A DNA stretch of 64,000 nucleotides, from positions 1-64,000 of the forward strand of contig NZ_JAGGNU010000016.1 of the NCBI RefSeq assembly GCF_018614915.1, given 5' to 3'. The position numbers were made by a program, and so were the translations under genes. Below the pieces are notes generated by a model. The model worked only from the letters and a program-made list of their open reading frames with translations, made no database searches and had not been told where the DNA came from. The DNA comes from Variovorax paradoxus (GTDB taxonomy: Bacteria; Pseudomonadota; Gammaproteobacteria; Burkholderiales; Burkholderiaceae_C). Positions within the stretch are counted from its first letter, which is position 1. The number at the start of each line of letters is the position of its first letter. Of the stretch, positions 61,524 through 64,000 are shown in pieces.

Positions 61524-64000
61524 TCAAAGCCGCCCGACGGCCGCCTTCAGGTCCTCGACCGCGGCCGGCTTCGGCACGTGGGCATTGAAGCCCGCCTCCA
61601 GCGCGCGCCTCGCATCGGCACGCCGCCCGAAGCCCGACACCGCGATCGCGGGCAGCTCGCGCGTAGCAGGCCGGCGCCGCACCTCGGCGATGAACTGGTA
61701 GCCGTCCATCTCGGGCATCCCGAGGTCCGACACGAGCAGGTCGTAGGCATTGGTTTCCAGCATGTCCAGCGCCTTCCTGGCGCTCTCCGCGATGTCGACG
61801 ATCGCGCCCTCCAGGCGCAGCACTTCGGCAAAGGGAAGGAGGCCCTCGGCATAGTCGTCGACCGCCAGCACGCGCCAGTCCTTGAAGTTGACCTCGGCCG
61901 GCAGCCTTTCCTGGCCGGCTTTGGCGGCCGAGTCATGCAGGGGCAGCCACACGCTGAACTCGGAGCCCCGGTCCAGCCCCGGCGATGCCACCTCGACGCG
62001 GCCGCCGTGCGCGTGGGTCAGCTCCTGTACCAGCGCCAGGCCGATGCCCAGGCCGCCGTTCGCCGGCGCGGCCTCTCCGCCGGCCTGGCTGAACATGCCG
62101 AACACGTGGGGCAGGAATTCGGGTGCGATGCCGCAGCCGCTGTCCGCGACCGTGACCTTGGCGAAGTCGGCGTCCTGCGAGACGTTGACCGTGATCCGCC
62201 CGCCGTCGGGCGTGAACTTGACGGCATTGCTCAGCAGGTTCCAGATGATCTGCTCGACGCGCACGCGGTCACCGTGGCAGCGCACCCCGGGTTCGCATCG
62301 GACTTCGACTGCGATCTGCTTGCCGGGAATTTCTTTCGTCGCCGCACCGGTCAGCGACTGCACCAATTCGCCGAGTTCGACCACCACGCGATTGAGCCGC
62401 AGCTTGCCGGTTCGGATGCGCGACAGGTCAAGGAGGTCGTTGATGATGCGCGTCTGGCTGCCGACGGCCCGCTTGATGGTGTCGGCGATGCGGCGCACCG
62501 TCGGATGCTCGGCGGCCGCGGGCAGGCGCGTCAGCAGCTCCGCGTTCATCTGGATCAGGTTGAGCGGCTGCTTGAGTTCGTGCGACATCACCGCGAGGAA
62601 CTTGTCCTTGAGCTCGTTCGCCGTCTGCGCGCTGAGGCTGGCCCGCTTCTCCTTGAACAGCCGGTGCTCCTGCGCGAGTTCCTGCTGCTTGGTGCCGGTC
62701 ATGTCGCGCGCGATCTTGGCGAAACCGCCGCCCGCGCTGGCTTCGAGGGAGGTCATGACGCCGCTGCAATAAAAACGGCTGCCGTCCTTGCGCAGGTGCC
62801 AGCGCTCGTCTTCGGCGCGGCCGGTTTCGGCGGCGATGCGCATCTCCTGCTCGGGCACGCCGTTGGCCTGGTCTTCCGGCGTGAAGATGGAGGCGATCGG
62901 ACGCCCGATCATCTCGGATTCGCCGTAGCCGAAGATCCGCTGGGCGCCTGCATTCCAGGTCGCGATCGATCCCTGGCCGTCCATTGTGATGATCGCGAAA
63001 TCGCGCGTCGTGGCGGCCACCACCTTCAGGCGCTCTTCGCCCGCGCGGACCTGCGCTTCGGCCGCGCGCAGCGCCGTGATGTCGAAGAAATTCAGGATCG
63101 CGCCTTCGATCTTGTCCTCGGCCGTCCGGTACGGGAGGATCCGGGCCAGGAAATGACGTCCGTCTCTGCTGCTGACATGCCGCTCGCTGGCGCGCAGATC
63201 CTTGAAGGCGGAAGCCGTGTCATCGGCCAGTTCGGGGTAGTTCAGCCGGCTGGTGATGTCGAACAGCGAGCGCCCGAGGTCCGACGGAATCAGCAGGTTG
63301 AACAGATTGCTCGCATGCGGCGTGTAGCGCTTGATGCGCATGCCGCGGTCCACGAACACGGTCGCGATCTCCGAGGACGTGATCAGGTTCTGCAGGTCGT
63401 CGTTGATGTGCCCGCGCTCCTCGACCTTGGTCTTGAGTTCGAAGTTGACCGTGACCAGCTCCTCGTTCATCGACTGCAGTTCTTCCTTGCTGGTCTCCAG
63501 TTCCTCGGTGGCGGAGTGCAGCTCCTCGTTGATGGCCTGCAGCTCCTCGTTGGATGCCTTCAACTCCTCGGTCGAGGCCTCGGAGCCCTCGATCGTCTCC
63601 TGCAGATGCAGCTTGAGCTCGCGGATCTCGTTCTCGAGCTGTCCGATGAGCTGCGCGCGGGCCGCGTCCGGCGCTTCGCCGTCGTGGGGCCGCATGCTCT
63701 CCTCGACCTCGTCGAACACCACCAGCGTCAGCGGGGGACTTTCGGTTTCCTGCTGCAGCGGCCGCACCGTGATGTTGAGGAATATCTGGCGGCCGTCCTC
63801 CTGGCGCTGCCGCAGGCGCGCCTCGACGCTGCGGGCCGACTGGGCCGCCTTGAACAGCGCGGTCCGAAGTTCGAGGCGAAGGTCGGGGCGGACGTTGTTC
63901 AGCAGATTGTCGGAAGGCTCCCCGCTGCCGCGCTCGAGGAAGCGCCCGACGCCGTTCGACAGATGGAGCACCTTGTGCTCGCTGTCGATCAGCACGCTCG
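61524..64000 (-). CDS. CheB/CheR-type hybrid sensor kinase, C-terminal part
   Basis: This gene runs off the window; about 825 residues are seen. The first part matches the PAS_10 segment found after CheB and CheR domains (VLHLSNGVGRFLERGSG, then LRLELRTALFKAAQ). A long coiled coil follows (EELKASNEELQAINEELHSA). Then come two PAS domains (one with ATWNAGAQRIFGYGESE), the HisKA box AVMSHELKQPLNLIQMN, the ATPase domain (NLLSNAVKF, DSGCGIAPE, GGLGIGLALVQ) and a receiver with phospho-aspartate in YDLLVSDLGMPEMDGY. It is probably a large stress or nutrient sensor. The N-terminal domains are inferred. Confidence 0.88.
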   Translation of the reverse strand, partial: SVLIDSEHKVLHLSNGVGRFLERGSGEPSDNLLNNVRPDLRLELRTALFKAAQSARSVEARLRQRQEDGRQIFLNITVRPLQQETESPPLTLVVFDEVEESMRPHDGEAPDAARAQLIGQLENEIRELKLHLQETIEGSEASTEELKASNEELQAINEELHSATEELETSKEELQSMNEELVTVNFELKTKVEERGHINDDLQNLITSSEIATVFVDRGMRIKRYTPHASNLFNLLIPSDLGRSLFDITSRLNYPELADDTASAFKDLRASERHVSSRDGRHFLARILPYRTAEDKIEGAILNFFDITALRAAEAQVRAGEERLKVVAATTRDFAIITMDGQGSIATWNAGAQRIFGYGESEMIGRPIASIFTPEDQANGVPEQEMRIAAETGRAEDERWHLRKDGSRFYCSGVMTSLEASAGGGFAKIARDMTGTKQQELAQEHRLFKEKRASLSAQTANELKDKFLAVMSHELKQPLNLIQMNAELLTRLPAAAEHPTVRRIADTIKRAVGSQTRIINDLLDLSRIRTGKLRLNRVVVELGELVQSLTGAATKEIPGKQIAVEVRCEPGVRCHGDRVRVEQIIWNLLSNAVKFTPDGGRITVNVSQDADFAKVTVADSGCGIAPEFLPHVFGMFSQAGGEAAPANGGLGIGLALVQELTHAHGGRVEVASPGLDRGSEFSVWLPLHDSAAKAGQERLPAEVNFKDWRVLAVDDYAEGLLPFAEVLRLEGAIVDIAESARKALDMLETNAYDLLVSDLGMPEMDGYQFIAEVRRRPATRELPAIAVSGFGRRADARRALEAGFNAHVPKPAAVEDLKAAVGRL

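Noticed and set aside
1..64000. CRISPR array, tRNA/rRNA genes, integrase or prophage
   Set aside because: No regularly spaced direct repeats, clover-leaf sequences, rRNA blocks or recombinase-like proteins were seen on either strand.

Overview
The window looks like chromosomal DNA from a high-GC betaproteobacterium of the Comamonadaceae, most like Variovorax. This is inferred from gene content: yajC-secD-secF, def/fmt divergent from LysM-dprA-smg, many Bug-type TctC proteins, a one-chain indolepyruvate ferredoxin oxidoreductase, and G-rich dispersed intergenic repeats. Gene density is high. Many junctions are ATGA or TGATG overlaps. No tRNA, rRNA, CRISPR array, transposase or prophage gene was seen, and no stretch over 300 bases lacks a gene.

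Layout. 1-3300: a broken PhoX-type phosphatase end and a solitary pyruvate dehydrogenase E1 whose reading frame carries a dispersed repeat. 3300-7830: a 78-residue protein gene, divergent from a tripartite tricarboxylate transporter operon (tctCBA) that ends in an odd cytidylate-kinase-like/BON protein. 7950-19310: an oxalate-type locus with a Crp/Fnr regulator, oxalyl-CoA decarboxylase, two formyl-CoA transferase paralogues around a one-domain PAS protein, an unknown 108-residue protein, a divergent succinyl-CoA-ligase pair, a FAH-fold enzyme, a PanE-like reductase and a second-type pyruvate kinase. 19440-21030: a second 78-residue paralogue and an OxlT-type transporter. 21320-28095: a LysR regulator and a coupled L-threonate/D-erythronate operon (ltnD-otnK-otnC-otnI) extended by an amidohydrolase and a RidA-like protein. 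28200-36305: a membrane-anchored hydrolase, a lipoprotein, a glycerophosphodiesterase, two methyltransferases, and OsmC/AraC/FAD-reductase genes. 36400-41600: a caa3-type oxidase operon. 41600-49200: an MFS exporter, a polar amino-acid ABC pair, an Lrp regulator and the indolepyruvate oxidoreductase. 49370-64000: protein export, DUF1631, smg, dprA, LysM, def, fmt, azlCD and the end of a large CheB/CheR-type hybrid kinase.

How the parts fit. TTGA-N6-TCAA palindromes lie before tctC, between the Crp/Fnr gene and oxc, and before oxlT. The regulator's last helix has the E-x-x-S-R residues that FNR uses to read TTGA. These signals suggest one small regulon covering uptake (TctCBA, OxlT) and CoA-dependent breakdown (Oxc, Frc). 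The CoA-ligase pair could supply or recover the CoA thioester. Two of these promoters also carry a GGGTTTACCC-type element, as does the first 78-residue protein gene.

Three copies of a repeat sharing ACACGAAGTG are present. One sits in frame inside aceE, one follows the kinase/BON gene, and one separates azlC from azlD and supplies azlD's ribosome binding site.
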